From contig JABUQX010007628.1 of the NCBI GenBank assembly GCA_015478945.1, positions 1-60,000 of the forward strand: a stretch of DNA of 60,000 bases. Reading direction: 5' to 3'. The notes under the pieces are model-generated. The model was not told the origin of the DNA and did no database searches. It saw only the letters and a program-made list of their open reading frames with translations. Numbering within the stretch: the first letter of the stretch is position 1; each line of letters opens with the position of its first letter. The translations under genes were made by a program, and so were the position numbers. Below, one piece after another: positions 11,500 to 23,283 of the stretch. The DNA is from Trachelipus rathkii. Taxonomy: Eukaryota; Arthropoda; Malacostraca; Isopoda; Trachelipodidae.

Positions 11500-13215
11500 A
11501 TTATGAGACACAACTTATCAATCGATACATGATTAAAAATGATTGATTGTTTCTAGTAGATAAAGAATTCGTACGTCTATAGAACTTATGAGCGATCTAT
11601 GAGCGCGTATAGATCATCGATCATGGTTCAAAATGCTAGTATTCTCTGGTATAACATTAGAACTTACGTTACGAATTAAATAACACAATGCTTCTTCAGC
11701 CTTAGTAACATGCGCCTTACTACCTCTAACATATATTCATCTGCCTAGGCCTGAGAATGTAGAATCCAAATAAGTAGGGTTCAAAATACTGATGTTTCAT
11801 TATTTCTCTCCATAATCTAACTTCCAAACTATGATGTTGATGTTATAAAAGCCTAGATAATTTGGCTTATCGCCGTTCTTCGCACAGATAATAAATACGT
11901 TCGAGTCCAATTTAAAGCGAACTTCGTTTTAAATATTCTTAAGCACTCTTCAGGGTTTATACATATACAAGTAATTCATTTACTCTGAAAAAACGGCTTG
12001 GTATTATAACAGGGTGATGGGGTAGCACACTTGTTTAAACTTATTTTCTGTAATAAGAAGAAACCCTACTTCTGATCTTATTCCCACGGATAATGTCTGG
12101 ATTGAGGTTATACATGTTAAGTGATCCATGAATACAACTAGTGAAAATATGAAGACGTTTTATTACAAACCAAAACTTGTGCACCGCTTAAGCAGCCAAA
12201 ACGAGTATATTTTAAGAATGAGTTGGTCTAAAACACCCTGCTCAAACATAATTTCACAATCAGATAGGGCTCAGATATGAAAAAAAACATCTTTTTTCAT
12301 ACCTTTTAAAACCAAAAGCGCTATGACCAATTAAATAACCATCATCATACGAGTCAGATAGAGATAGGATTACTCCGTTCACTCACAAGAAAGGAAAACA
12401 TTCCTTCTACCTATCAAAGATCTTACCATCCAGCATGTTCTCATTTTGTCTACTGAATTAACCTCTTGACTGGTATAGCTAAATCGCCTAGTTCATACAA
12501 AAAAGGTTTATCCAAAATTTAGGCTTTAGGCCTAACGTAGTATTGCACCACATTTTACAGAAAAAGTCAGTTTGAATCACAATTTGACCGGTATTAGGCG
12601 ACTAAATCCCCGGTAGAAAAAGGATTATTAGGCTAAATTAAGGATTTCAATCCATTGTTTTACAGAGAGAGGTCAGTTTCTTATCTGTAACGAGTGCGGG
12701 TTGTGGTTTCCTATCTTTGGGATTGTCAATACATATATATAAAAAAAAATCCAAATCATAAAAAACTTTGAAAACATATTAGTTGAACATCGGAGCGAAT
12801 AATATTAAAATGTAAGTGAATAATGTATTTTTAAATAAAAACTATGAATGATTATAATAACAATACATTTATGTTAGCAGAGAAGAACTATTTTTTATTT
12901 TTATAACTTATTACTTCGCTAAAATGATGTAACAGCCAGTAATTCATTAGAACAAACGTGGCATGCTTGGGTAGAGGGGCTAGGGCTGACCTACTGTTTT
13001 CTGATTTATGCTTAAGGTAGTAAAATATATGTTTTTAAGTAAAATTCATAAAATTTTACTAAAATTTATTTAAAAACTGATTATTATAAAAATTTATAAA
13101 ACAAAAATATATTAACAGTTAATAATAAATCTTTTCAAAGATAAAAAATTTATTTATTTTTAAATTTAAGAAACTTTAAAATAATTTAGTTATCATTTAT
13201 TAACATAAAATCATA
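11500..13215 (-). repeat. Right arm of the 3.5-kb imperfect palindrome
   Basis: Reverse-complement partner of 9,665-11,440, with a centre of symmetry near 11,460-11,475 and less than about 100 bp of unpaired spacer. Each arm also holds a small self-complementary hairpin (10,637-10,665; 12,275-12,302) built on TATGAAAAAAACATG. No transposase or terminal motif was recognised. Confidence 0.85.
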
Positions 13216-13457
13216 TCAATGTTAATTCTTATTGCCATCGACAGTATAAAGTATAAACTAAAATCGTAAATTTGGTAACTTGGATCTGGCAATCCAAGGA
13301 GAGGTTAAGCTGGCAACCTTCATAATTTTATCAAATTTTTTCACTATTCACTACTTTGGACATTAATAAACTCGTGGATTTTCAAACCGATGGTGCTAAA
13401 TTCCGGTTTACAAAAGGGTTCTAAATTTTAATATTAAATACGATTATTGTAGGAGCA

Positions 13458-14220
13458 ATGAATGGAACGGAAGTGGAATTTAAATCTCCAGGTGCCATCA
13501 ATCATGCCAGGTGGATGGCCAAGGCCATCTATTGTCTGAAGATATTTCTATTCCGCGGACAATTCAAACTGAGTCATGAAGAACAACGTGCCTTAGAAGC
13601 TGTCAGTATTTTTCTCGTTAGAGTGTATTGAAAAGCTTGGTTCAATGCCCACAAAGCACACTTGGCTCCCAAGCAAGACTTTGACCTCTTGCGAAGTTTC
13701 TTGGACTATCAGGAGATTGACAAAGATATCTCTGAGAGCTCTCTGGTGAAATTCTTAAGCCATTTGTGGTATTTCAATGCAGAATTGAAAATTTGATCCC
13801 TCAATTTCAGACGAAGAAAAATCGGAAATGGCGAACAAAGTCCAAAATGAGACCGAGACAGAAAATTCAAGATATGTAAACCCCAAATTTCGAAGACACC
13901 AGTTGAAAGAACTGGTTAATGCAGGGTTATCTTGTTTAATTACCAAGGGGACCATGAATTTCTTTGAGCGTTTCCAGATTAACGCAGATTTTCTCAGAGA
14001 ACCCCTAGTAGTGGCCTGAAAATATACATTTTATGGAAGGATTGGGGATTAGAAGTCACTAAAGGTCAGCATGTGCAGAACTGAGGGAGGAAATTAGCCT
14101 TATTAACCCTCCCTCACTAAAGATGATGAGCAGAAACAATATGTTTTACAGGTAGTACAAAAATGCCGAGAGCTGTATCCTGATGTTTCAAAAATCACTT
14201 TGAGCAAACCTTTAGAATAG
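13458..14220 (+). pseudogene. Decayed gene of an uncharacterised mobile-element-like metazoan protein family, C-terminal part
   Basis: From the ATG at 13,458 one frame runs 112 codons to 13,796, broken only by a TGA at 13,629-13,631. It contains a GAINHARWMAKAIYCLKIF motif (residues 16-34), then KAWF, APKQDF and LSHLWYF blocks. A second frame at 13,828-14,019 carries LITKGTMNFFERF, and a third ends with DDEQKQYVLQVV followed by YPDVSK near 14,120-14,200 and a TAG at 14,218. I associate this ordered set of motifs with proteins repeated in cnidarian and arthropod genomes and annotated only as uncharacterised, probably transposon-encoded. That is from memory and not searched. At least two frameshifts and one stop show it is dead or mis-assembled. 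The minus-strand frame at 13,755-13,955 is a shadow. Confidence 0.6.
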
Positions 14221-14630
14221 ATTATTCAATTTTTATCCTTCTTAAAGAATGCAAACGATGCAGTCACTCTCTTTTCTTCATTTTATTCCATCATAATTAA
14301 TTTCATACTTTGAAAAATATTAAATAATTCTCATATCATAAGTTCGTTAATAGAGGTTCCTAGTCACGCTTTTGATGACAAAGGCTGTTATAGCTCGATT
14401 CGACTATAAGTAGTAGCAAATATGAATATAATATAAATTACTTAAAACAAAATATATATGGATTATATTAGTGGTTAATTAATTAGTGCCAAACCCTCAT
14501 TTGCACTTTTTCTTGTAAGTATATTTTCTTCAATGAATTTGAGGTCCATCATGATCTCATCGGACTTCTTGTATAATTACATTCATGGCTTAATTGTAAA
14601 AAAAAAATAGTGAACACAGGACTTTGAGGT
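14221..14630. other. Spacer, nothing recognised
   Basis: AT-rich unique sequence between the decayed gene and a long (TA)n run. No frames or repeat ends were identified. Confidence 0.5.
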
Positions 14631-14758
<128 letters not shown>

Positions 14759-14811
14759 TCAAAATATATATATTTTTTTTCTTTGGTTTGGTAAACAATT
14801 TCTTATCATCC

Positions 14812-15385
14812 TGTCTACTTCTAATAATTTATGATAATTTACTAATATTAATTTATTAATTAATGTATTAATGTTATTTTACCTGATTATTTGCTTGATA
14901 AGAGTCTTCATCGGAGATAAAATAAGAGATATGTGTATAATCCAAGATAGAATAGTGGCTGATGAAGGTATAAGACTGCAGACGATGATTATATAATTAA
15001 TGTTAATAGGTTATTCAGTCTGTTAATTAGTCTCGTATTACAGTATAGTCATATCAAGTCAATTATTATCTCAGTCAGGTCTTTATCTTAATCAATTATC
15101 TTCTATTATCTGCAATTATGTGTTGATTTCTTCTTTCTCTGTTGCACTCTCTTATATCTTCTTATCTCTCTTCTTATGTTTCTTTGCTTCTTAGTCTTCT
15201 TACTATATACTTATTAACTTTCCTTTTTCTTCTTGTTATATTATTTGCTTTCTTTAACTCTGAATCTATCTTATTCTATATATTCTATATATTGTTTATT
15301 ATTTATCAATCTATATTATTCTTTATCATTTATTATTACTAACTACAATCTTTATAATACTATAAATCTATACAGTTTTGTACCT
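14812..15385 (-). repeat. LTR-like direct repeat, left copy (3' LTR on the minus strand)
   Basis: A 574-bp sequence repeated in the same orientation at 16,079-16,652, also 574 bp. Identity is high, with a run of more than 70 identical bases starting near 15,123. On the minus strand the shared block ends in AAGTAGACA. The start could be TGTATAG, giving TG...CA ends, but 11 further bases are shared beyond it, so the boundary is uncertain. No target-site duplication was found. The plus-strand frame inside is not a gene. Confidence 0.75.
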
Positions 15386-15426
15386 TAACATAAAGTTATC
15401 GAATAGACATGATGTAATAATTCGAT

Positions 15427-16011
15427 CTATAATATGGATAAAATCCTTCTTAGCATTTGTTTTCTAATATTCTCATATTCCAAATCACTGTCACCACATC
15501 CCCCTATAATAATCTGTTCTTCCCACTTTTTCAATCTTGCTGAATACAACAAATGGGCTCCTTTTACATCCTTTCCCCACTCACTCATCCCTAAACAGAT
15601 TGCTTCACTCATTACTTTTTCATACCGTATCACATATTCTTTCACGCTTTCTTCTTCCCTTCTATCAATTTTTAATACATTCAGCACACTATTGAACCTC
15701 TCCACTCTTTTATCCAACTTATACCTATTATCTAATGCTGCTAATATTAACTTCACCCCACCCTCACTTGATAACTCACTTATACTGATATTCTTTGTTA
15801 GTTCTTCCGCTTCACCCTCCAAATGCAATCTGATCATTAATCCCCTTTGTCTCATGTTTGAATTTAATTCCACCCAATCACACACCTTTCTCCTCCACTT
15901 CTCATAATCCCTTTCCTTCCCAGAAAACGCTGGACATTTACCCACTATTCTAGTTTCTACCTCCCTCTTAGTTTCATCATCACCACCCATTATGCTAGCA
16001 GAGTTGCGCAC
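15427..16011 (-). CDS. Intact gag-like ORF of a compact LTR element
   Basis: An uninterrupted 194-codon frame encodes a charged, helical protein without membrane segments. The N-terminal third has the pattern CPAFSGKERDYEKWRRKV followed by DWVEL, resembling the start of retrotransposon Gag proteins ('F.G....Y..W'). The middle carries LEGEAEEL and LDNRYKLD, and then ESVKEYVIRYEKV, which resembles the Gag capsid-like region. No CCHC zinc knuckle, protease, RT or integrase follows: the frame stops 41 bp before the downstream repeat and starts 67 bp after the upstream one. The ATG at 16,011 has room for a short leader. Gag would coat element RNA and form particles, with the enzymes supplied by a related full element. 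The plus-strand 157-codon frame is its shadow. I am fairly sure of Gag but not of the superfamily (copia-like or gypsy-like). Confidence 0.7.
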   Translation of the reverse strand: MRNSASIMGGDDETKREVETRIVGKCPAFSGKERDYEKWRRKVCDWVELNSNMRQRGLMIRLHLEGEAEELTKNISISELSSEGGVKLILAALDNRYKLDKRVERFNSVLNVLKIDRREEESVKEYVIRYEKVMSEAICLGMSEWGKDVKGAHLLYSARLKKWEEQIIIGGCGDSDLEYENIRKQMLRRILSIL

Positions 16012-16078
16012 TTGATAAAATCAAATATACAATTTTGTACTTTGTATGCCACACTCACAACCTCTATCTATTTCTTAT

Positions 16079-16652
16079 TGTCTACTTCTAATAATTTATG
16101 ATGATTTACTAATATTAATATATTAATCAATGTATTAATGTTACTTTACCTTATTATTTGCTTGATAAGAGTCATCATCGGAGATGAAATAAGAGATATG
16201 TGTATAATCCAAGATATAATAGTGGCTGATGAAGTTATAGGACTGCAGAGATGATTATATAATTAATGTTTAATAGTTATTTGTCTGTTAATAGTCTCGT
16301 ATTTACAGTATATAGTCTATCAAGTCAAATTATTATATCAGTCCGGTCTTATATCAGTCAGTCAGATCTTTCCTTGAAACAATATATAAGTGGTGATTTC
16401 TTCTTTCTCTGTTGCACTCTCTTATATCTTCTTATCTCTCTTCTTATGTTTCTTTGCTTCTTAGTCTTCCTACTGTACTTATTAACTTTCCTTTTCTTCT
16501 TATTATATTATTTGCTTTCTTTAAATCTGAATCTATCTTTTTCTATATATTCTATATATTGTTTATTATTTATCAATCTATATTATTCTTTATCATTTAT
16601 TATTACGAACTACAATCTTTATAATACTATAAATCTATACAGTTTTGTACCT
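16079..16652 (-). repeat. LTR-like direct repeat, right copy (5' LTR on the minus strand)
   Basis: Partner of 14,812-15,385 and of equal length. On the minus strand it precedes the gag-like ORF. The sequence after it on that strand begins ATAAGAAATAG, which does not look like a canonical tRNA primer-binding site. The two plus-strand frames inside it are spurious. Confidence 0.75.
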
Positions 16653-16800
16653 GCAGAAAACAAACAAATCATGCAGCAAACAATGATGATGTCAGACATC
16701 ATCACCGTTTGCTATCATTAATGCTATCCTTTAGGAGTAAAATTAGTATGTTGTATTTGTATATATAATATAGGATTAATGTTAGAAGCCGATAAGTAAC

Positions 16801-16850
16801 GTGGACCGAATTGCCCCACGATTTTGGGGGGCGGGGCAATTCGGTCCACT
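16801..16850. repeat. Perfect 17-bp inverted repeat of the GGTCCGA motif
   Basis: GTGGACCGAATTGCCCC at 16,801-16,817 is followed after 16 bases by its exact reverse complement at 16,834-16,850. The same motif recurs at 21,321, 21,354, 21,689-21,743 and, in variant form, through 22,286-23,283. Confidence 0.9.
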
Positions 16851-16924
16851 TTAATTTTCACATCCCTAAGAATCCTCAATTAAAGTGTTTTATTTAATAA
16901 ATTATGATAAGTCAGTTTTCATTT

Positions 16925-17585
16925 TTAAACAATGGTATTACAATATTATTTTAAGAAATTGGGTTCGAAAACGTAATAAAATGTTCGAGTTTGCGTTCGT
17001 TTTTGTCAAACTGCAAAATCTTTAAAAAAAGGCTCGCCTAACGTAAGGAATTTCCTTAATTCTGTAAGGTTGCTATTCATTTTATTCTGTATTATACAGA
17101 ATTAAGGAAATTCTTTACGTTTGGTGAGCGTTTTTTTACGATTTTGCGATGTTTGACAAAAATGAACGCAAACGCTGTTTGACAAAAATGAACGCAAGCT
17201 CAAGCGTTTTAGGTATCTTTTTAAACATAATGGTATTACAATATTATTTTAAGAAATTGGGTTTGAAAACTAATAAAATGTTCGAGTTTGCGTTCGTTTT
17301 TGTCAAACGCAAAATCGTAAAAAAATGCTCACCAAACGTAAGGAATTTCCTTAATTCTTTTGTATTCTATATTACACAGAATTAAGGAAATTCTTTACGT
17401 TTGGTGAGCGTTTTTTTTAACGATTTTGCGCTGTTTGACAAAAACGAACTGTAATGTTATTAATTCTGTAAGGTTGCAATTCTTTTTTATTTTATATTAC
17501 ACAGAATTAAGGAAATTCTTTACGTTTGGTGAGCGTTTTTTTTAACGATTTTGCGCTGTGATACAAAAACGACGCAACGTTTTGA
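16925..17585. repeat. Tandemly repeated hairpin units (about 290 bp, partial third)
   Basis: A unit starting GGTATTACAATATTATTTT at 16,932 is repeated from 17,230. Inside each unit an arm with TTTGTCAAAC, then CGCAAAATCGTAAAAA, then AAGGAATTTCCTTAATTCT, is followed by its own reverse complement (about 17,097-17,175 and 17,377-17,450). A third copy of the distal arm lies at about 17,455-17,580. Short frames here are repeat translations. Confidence 0.75.
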
Positions 17586-17721
17586 ACAAAATGAGAGGGC
17601 GAATGCAATCGAGCGTTTTATGGGCATTTACGTTTCGTAAGAACCATGCAAGAACGAAAACGACTTAAGGGTCTGGCAACATCATCATCAGAGTATCCCT
17701 TTGTATCCTGCCGTGTTACTT

Positions 17722-18610
17722 TTGGGTCAATCCATTTTTTCCGTACCGCTGATGGCCGCTCGATAATTTTTGAAAACTTTTATATTTTGCATGGCGTTAA
17801 TGTTATCCCTGGAAAGTTCAAAACCACCGTTCGTTTTTGTAGATTTACTCTGGTTGTAACAGGGTGAGCCAAAATGTTTGACCAGGTGGAGCAAAATTTA
17901 TCACTTAATAGAGGTAACATTTTAAGTCATATCTCCATATTGGTAATTCTTATACCAAATTTCATAGAGAGTGATTTGTTAGGGATATTTTAAGGTACAT
18001 TTGGCCTTTCCTGTTTTTTTTGGGGGGAAAATAATATTTCACCATGAAAATGAATCCGAAAAATTGGTGTAAAAATCGAAGAAATTTCCATTTTCGTGGG
18101 TGTATTATTAAAAGAAGGAAATAATTTAACGATATAAAATTTTGTGTGATGATACATACTAAAGTAGGGTTTAACTTAAATCTTATTTGAAGTTTGGTAA
18201 ATATTTTTTAAAAAATTTACAGGGTGTCCAAAAATCAATTTTTCTGACCAATGGCTACTTTGCACCCATTTGTTCTATAAAATAAGTGCTAAAAATCTGA
18301 AATTTTCACACATTATACTACTACCATAGATGTTCCTTCACCTGCAATATTGACTTTTGGTTATTTGCTTGTTTTCAAGAAAAAAAAAAATATAAAAAAT
18401 GCCAAAAAAAAAATTTTTTTTAAGTTGTGTTATGATAGTTATTATTATAGTTATTATAGTTCAAGACAATACATAGTCAAATGAAATAGTGTGGCATCAA
18501 GGAGAAATGAAAACAATGTTAAAAAAATTTAATTTTAAGGTTAATATACATAAGAATGTACCATTATATCTACTGTAAATGACAAAATTAACTCAATAAC
18601 TTTTAAAAAG
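17722..18610 (+). repeat. Left terminal inverted repeat of a long-TIR DNA transposon
   Basis: About 0.89 kb that matches the reverse complement of about 20,270-21,147 closely and nearly throughout. It starts with TTTGGGTCAATCCATTTTTT and ends near TTTTTAAAAAGTTGATATA at the (TA)n run. Internal landmarks ACAGGGTGAGCC (about 17,859) and ACAGGGTGTCC (about 18,220) occur in both arms. A patch at 18,246-18,279 differs from the right arm and instead matches the transposase ORF at 18,975-19,006. The frame at 17,646-17,867 is not a gene. Confidence 0.85.
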
Positions 18611-18611
18611 T

Positions 18612-18612
<1 letters not shown>

Positions 18613-18693
<81 letters not shown>

Positions 18694-18694
18694 T

Positions 18695-18781
<87 letters not shown>
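18613..18781. repeat. (TA)n microsatellite
   Basis: Long near-perfect TA tract broken by a short TTTTAAA segment. It sits exactly where the transposase N-terminal region would be expected. Confidence 0.95.
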
Positions 18782-18783
<2 letters not shown>

Positions 18784-18798
18784 CTCATCAATATTTTC

Positions 18799-20023
<1,225 letters not shown>

Positions 20024-20077
20024 TGCACAATTTTATTATTTTGCATTTAAAGGTTTTTTTTTATGTTATAATCATAC

Positions 20078-20186
20078 CTATGATATATATATATATAATA
20101 TAATATATATTATATATATATATATTAATATATATATATATATATATATTATTTATATATATATATTATATATATAATATATATAT

Positions 20187-20239
<53 letters not shown>

Positions 20240-20262
20240 ATATATATATAATATATATATAG
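20078..20262. repeat. Degenerate (TA)n microsatellite
   Basis: TA tract with slips, adjoining the inner end of the right TIR. Confidence 0.9.
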
Positions 20263-20269
20263 ATAAATT

Positions 20270-21147
20270 TTTCAAAAGTTATTTAGTTAATTTTGTCATT
20301 TACAGTAGATATAATGGTACATTCTTATGTATATTAACCTTAAAATTAATTTTTTTTAACATTGGTTTTCAACCCTGATCATCACTATTTCATTTGTCTA
20401 TGTATTGTCTTGAACTATAATAATAGCTATCATAACACAACTTAAAAAAAAATTTTTTTTGGCAATTTTTGAATGGCTGATTTCTTAAAACAAGCAAATA
20501 CCAAAGTCAATATTGCAGGTGAAGGAACATCTTGGGTAGTAGTATAATGTGTGAAATTTCAGATTTTTAGCACTTACCCATCAGAGATATTAAGGCTCAA
20601 AGTTACCGATTTTCAGAAAAATTGATTTTTTGGACACCCTGTAAATTTTTTTTAAAATATTTACCAAACTTCAAATAAGATTTAAGTTAAACCCTACTTT
20701 AGTATGTATCATCACACAAAATTTTATATCGTTAAATTATTTCCTTCTTTTAATAATACACCCACGAAAATGGAAATTTCTTAGATTTTTAACACAATTT
20801 TTCGGATTCATTTTCATGGTGAAATATTATTTTCCCAAAAAAAACAGGAAAGGCCAAATGTACCTTGAAGTATCCCTAACAAATCACTCTCTATGAAATT
20901 TGGTATAAGAATTACCAATATGGAGATATGACTTAAAATGTTACCTCTATTAAGTGATAAATTTTGCTCCACCTGGTCAAACATTTTGGCTCACCCTGTT
21001 ACAACCAGAGTAAATCTACAAAAACGAACGGTGGTTTTGAACTTTCCAGGGATAACATTAACGCCATGCAAAATATAAAAGATTTCAAAAATTATCGAGC
21101 GGCCAACTTCCATTATTTTGGTACGCAAAAAATGGATAGACCCTTTT
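20270..21147 (-). repeat. Right terminal inverted repeat of the long-TIR DNA transposon
   Basis: Reverse-complement partner of 17,722-18,610. It ends in AAAATGGATAGACCCTTTTG. Beyond about 21,150 the similarity to the left flank stops, which sets the outer boundary. No clear target-site duplication is visible. The 75-codon frame at 20,964-21,191 lies in the repeat and is not a gene. Confidence 0.85.
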
Positions 21148-21320
21148 GCGTAAGTGTGAACCATCTTGCTGAAAAAATTTGTATAGGTTAATTAGGCCTA
21201 AGTTGAAAAACTTTACCTACCTATCTTGCTGTAAAAGTGTAAAAATTATTTTAAACATTATATTTCGGACATCTTTTTGTAAAAGAGTATTAAAAAATTT
21301 AATTTAATGAAGATTTCAAT

Positions 21321-21743
21321 GTGGACCGAATTGCCCCACGCAAATTTTTAAACCTGGACCGAATTGCCCCATGTTACAATTTTTATAATAAAACATTTAT
21401 CTCTTGCCTGAATGACTCCAACGATTGCATTAAGGTTATGAACTATTTTTAAGTACTATATCTTGGTACCAATAATGTAGTACAATTATTTTGACCTGTA
21501 TGATTCTTAGCAATAAGCCTAAAATTTACCCGATTTTATAGTGCTCGAAAAGAAAAAAAAAATCACAAAATTAATGGACTTAAATTAAAAGGTTTCATAA
21601 CCAATTAAATACCTAAGACATAAAATACATTATTTTTGGCATGCTTTTAAAGATATATTTTACATGTATAGGCCTATTTGAGCCACTGGAGGACCGAATT
21701 GCCCACGTGGACCGAATTGCCCCACATGGACCGAATTACCCCG
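21321..21743. repeat. Cluster of GGACCGAATTGCCCC motifs
   Basis: Five copies of (G)TGGACCGAATTGCCCC(AC): 21,321-21,340, 21,354-21,371, 21,689-21,705, 21,707-21,725 and 21,726-21,743. They are all in one orientation and the last three are nearly contiguous. The spacing and orientation suggest the subterminal region of a decayed DNA element. Confidence 0.8.
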
Positions 21744-21749
21744 TCTTAC

Positions 21750-21751
<2 letters not shown>

Positions 21752-21797
<46 letters not shown>
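21752..21797. repeat. (TA)n microsatellite
   Basis: Short TA run. Two plus-strand frames running through it are spurious. Confidence 0.9.
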
Positions 21798-21802
<5 letters not shown>

Positions 21803-21889
21803 ATATCTGCTTTTACAGTCCTGCATATATATATTATTATTATATATAGTTAATTTAACACTTTTGAAATATTGCTGAAATTGTGGTGA

Positions 21890-22285
21890 ATAAAAGAAAA
21901 ACTTCACCATTTGGGCGATATTTTTAAATGTTTTTCCTCAAATATATTTCCTGCTTCTGAAAATGAAAATAATTTCTCTGAATATATGGAGGAGACTGGA
22001 AAGGAGAGTAATTTTGGGGCTAGTACTGCTATGTTTGGGAATTTAGCTTTGTTCACTTTCCACCAATTAAGGAATTCTTCTTTTCCCAGATTAGAAATTG
22101 AATTTTTTTCTGGTAAAATAAAATTTCAATTTCTTTAAAAATTTCACCTTTTGAAGATCCACTAATTTCTTTTTTTTTTTTTTAACTTAGCTGATTCGCT
22201 ATCACTTTCACTTTCTTCAAACTTATAAAAACTAAGTAACTTTGCAGTAATTTCTTTTCTTAATGCTCCTGATGATTTTGAGGTA
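21890..22285 (-). pseudogene. hAT transposase, C-terminal part (downstream of the insertion)
   Basis: On the minus strand this encodes the hAT dimerisation domain. The sequence runs through NKAKFPNIAVLAPKLLSFPV, then SSIYSEKLFSFSEAGNIFEE (the SERLFS..G.I signature of hAT C-termini), then KHLKISPKW. An acidic, serine-rich linker and a poly(A/T) run precede it. The frame slips at least once. It continues the transposase of 23,284-24,725, from which it is separated by a 998-bp insertion. The plus-strand 75-codon frame is a shadow. Confidence 0.75.
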
Positions 22286-23283
22286 GCGTCGGGTGGGGTG
22301 ACCGGGCCCGCCTCTTTAGGAGGGGTGATTCGGTCCACTCTAAATAAAATAAAAAATAATTAAAAAAAAAAAAAAAAAAAATTTTCGCTCATTTAATAGC
22401 CACGCGGTAGTACTACAAGTTTTATTTAGATAATATTTAATTCTAGAAAGTTTTTATATTTTTAAAAAATGTTAGAAATTAGGGTACAAAATGTCCTTCA
22501 ATAGAATTTCACTTTTGAAAAATGTGAGTTTTTTTAACTTCGTTATAAAATGAAAAATTGTGGATCGATTTTAATTATTTTTATAGTGGATACACTCAAG
22601 TATGTTAGCTTTAAACTGGCAAAGTAAATTTTTGATCCAAGCAGTATTAGTGGCAAAAAAACGGGGCCTAACTTGGTCCGATTCACCCTGCCGTAAAAAT
22701 TGATGGAGGGATGACTCGGACCACCATTGTTTTTCGTATTTTACGTATTATTATTGACATTTTTATTACATATAATTAATTTAAATATAATAAAAAGTTA
22801 CTTATATTAAGTGAAAATTTAAAAAAAAATGAAATTTTAATAAAAAAAAAACGAATTCAAAAAAGTGTCAAAATTTTTTGGGCGGAGAGGGGTGAATCGG
22901 ACCACCTTATTTATATTCGTATTTTATTTATCATTATTGACATTTTTTATTACTATTACGAATTTTAATATGATAAATAATTATTATATTAAGTAAAAAT
23001 TAAAATATAAAATTGAATTTATACGTAAAAGACGAATTTAAACAGATGGTCCGAGTCACCCCTCAATGGTGGTCCGCTTCACCCCTCCACAGTCAGGCTG
23101 ACTCAGCGTTATTCAAACTTTAATAAAACTTTTATTATTAGAATTACATTATTATTTTTTTGTGTGCTTATGACCGACTATAGGGCCGTGATTTACAAAA
23201 AAAAAAAATTCCAAAAAGTGCATTAGGGGAGAGTCGGGAGACAGACTTATGCCTAAGGTGGTCCGAGTCACCCCGCCCGACGC
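22286..23283. mobile_element. 998-bp TA-flanked MITE-like element inserted in the hAT gene
   Basis: The ends are inverted: GCGTCGGGTGGGGTGAC at 22,286 and GTCACCCCGCCCGACGC ending at 23,283. TA lies on both sides (22,284-22,285 and 23,284-23,285), as for Tc1/mariner-type insertion. The body carries about eight copies of a GGTCCGAxTCACCCC motif in both orientations (22,321, 22,674, 22,708, 22,889, 23,047, 23,069 and 23,257, plus a variant at 22,294) and homopolymer-rich filler without a long frame. Removing it with one TA joins the hAT reading frame. A diverged relative lies at about 56,125-56,885. Confidence 0.8.

Noticed and set aside
15434..15907. 157-codon plus-strand frame
   Set aside because: Exact shadow of the minus-strand gag-like ORF. 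Its Ser/Phe/Leu-rich composition is that of an antisense frame.
16266..16721. 151-codon hydrophobic plus-strand frame
   Set aside because: Lies inside the LTR-like repeat. The equivalent frame in the left copy is broken, and the CT-rich sequence explains the hydrophobicity.
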